Shown here: positions 63,908 through 64,000 of the stretch, piece by piece
Numbering within the stretch: the stretch's first letter is position 1
Layout: each line of letters begins with the position of its first letter
Source: Moritella sp. 5
GTDB taxonomy: Bacteria > Pseudomonadota > Gammaproteobacteria > Enterobacterales > Moritellaceae
Assembly (NCBI RefSeq): GCF_018219455.1
Contig: NZ_CP056122.1
Location: 1,488,001-1,552,000 of the forward strand
Reading direction: 5' to 3'
Length of the DNA stretch: 64,000 bases
The notes under the pieces: model-generated
What the model was told of the DNA's origin: nothing
The model's database searches: none
What the model saw: only the letters and a program-made list of their open reading frames with translations
Program-made: the position numbers and the translations under genes

Positions 63908-64000
63908 ATGATGGCGAATAAGAAGTTTATACTTTCTGCAGTTGCGTTTAGTCTCCTTAGTTCTGTAAATACAATTGCGGCAGAAAGAGTTAATTTACGT
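63908..64000 (+). CDS. start of an exported protein (runs off the window)
   Basis: Only 31 codons are visible: a typical signal peptide with two adjacent ATGs, basic MMANKK, a hydrophobic core and a probable cleavage site AA-ERVNLR. GAGG stands upstream. The identity cannot be told from this piece. Confidence 0.8.
   Translation, partial: MMANKKFILSAVAFSLLSSVNTIAAERVNLR

Overview
The window looks like chromosomal DNA of a marine, cold- or salt-adapted gammaproteobacterium. It is AT-rich, its proteins read like those of Vibrionaceae, Moritella, Shewanella or Psychromonas, and it carries a BCCT/CosR/ProXWV osmolyte block, a secreted ChiA-type chitinase and several c-di-GMP proteins. Moritella is my best guess from overall flavour, but no rRNA or other marker is present to prove it. 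No rRNA, tRNA, CRISPR array, prophage or intact insertion sequence was seen.

Layout. 1-4.4 kb: osmoprotection block (tail of a BCCT-like carrier, cosR-type MarR regulator, proX, proW, proV). 4.4-6.4 kb: a lipoprotein, a small unknown gene and a decayed flavin-oxidase-family pseudogene. 6.5-9.3 kb: a flavin-themed set (PAS protein, CysJ-like diflavin reductase, RibA). 9.3-10.3 kb: gene-poor stretch with one 59-residue YoaH-like gene. 10.3-18.0 kb: tight operon of a cyclic-peptide-type ABC exporter, a YejABEF-like peptide importer and a nitroreductase. It converges on a TonB-dependent siderophore receptor (18.1-20.4 kb) with a Fur box. 20.8-25.3 kb: pilin-like gene, POT-like carrier, lipoprotein and IbpA-type heat-shock protein. 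25.6-31.0 kb: second peptide ABC importer in gsiABCD gene order, next to a LysR regulator and a MATE pump. 33.7-40 kb: RNase Z, LysR regulator divergent from an aldolase / imino-acid reductase / (broken) nitrilase operon, and adenosine deaminase. 40-45 kb: chitinase flanked by an intact EamA permease and a shard of a second copy, then an AraC regulator. 45-53 kb: modABC with a ModE box, two tandem diguanylate cyclases, cysteine desulfidase and modE. 53-64 kb: unknown exported proteins, a GAF-GGDEF-EAL protein, TcyP-like cystine carrier, acetate kinase, a calcium-repeat lipoprotein and the start of another exported protein.

How they fit together. The window is dominated by uptake of small solutes (glycine betaine, peptides, molybdate, cystine, iron chelates), each with a local regulator. 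The most unusual arrangement is the exporter plus Yej importer plus nitroreductase operon facing a Fur-boxed TonB receptor, which could be a route for handling a peptide siderophore or peptide antibiotic. The second is the PAS / diflavin reductase / RibA set. Several genes are freshly broken (PPOX-family gene, nitrilase, EamA shard), so the genome appears to be losing some functions.
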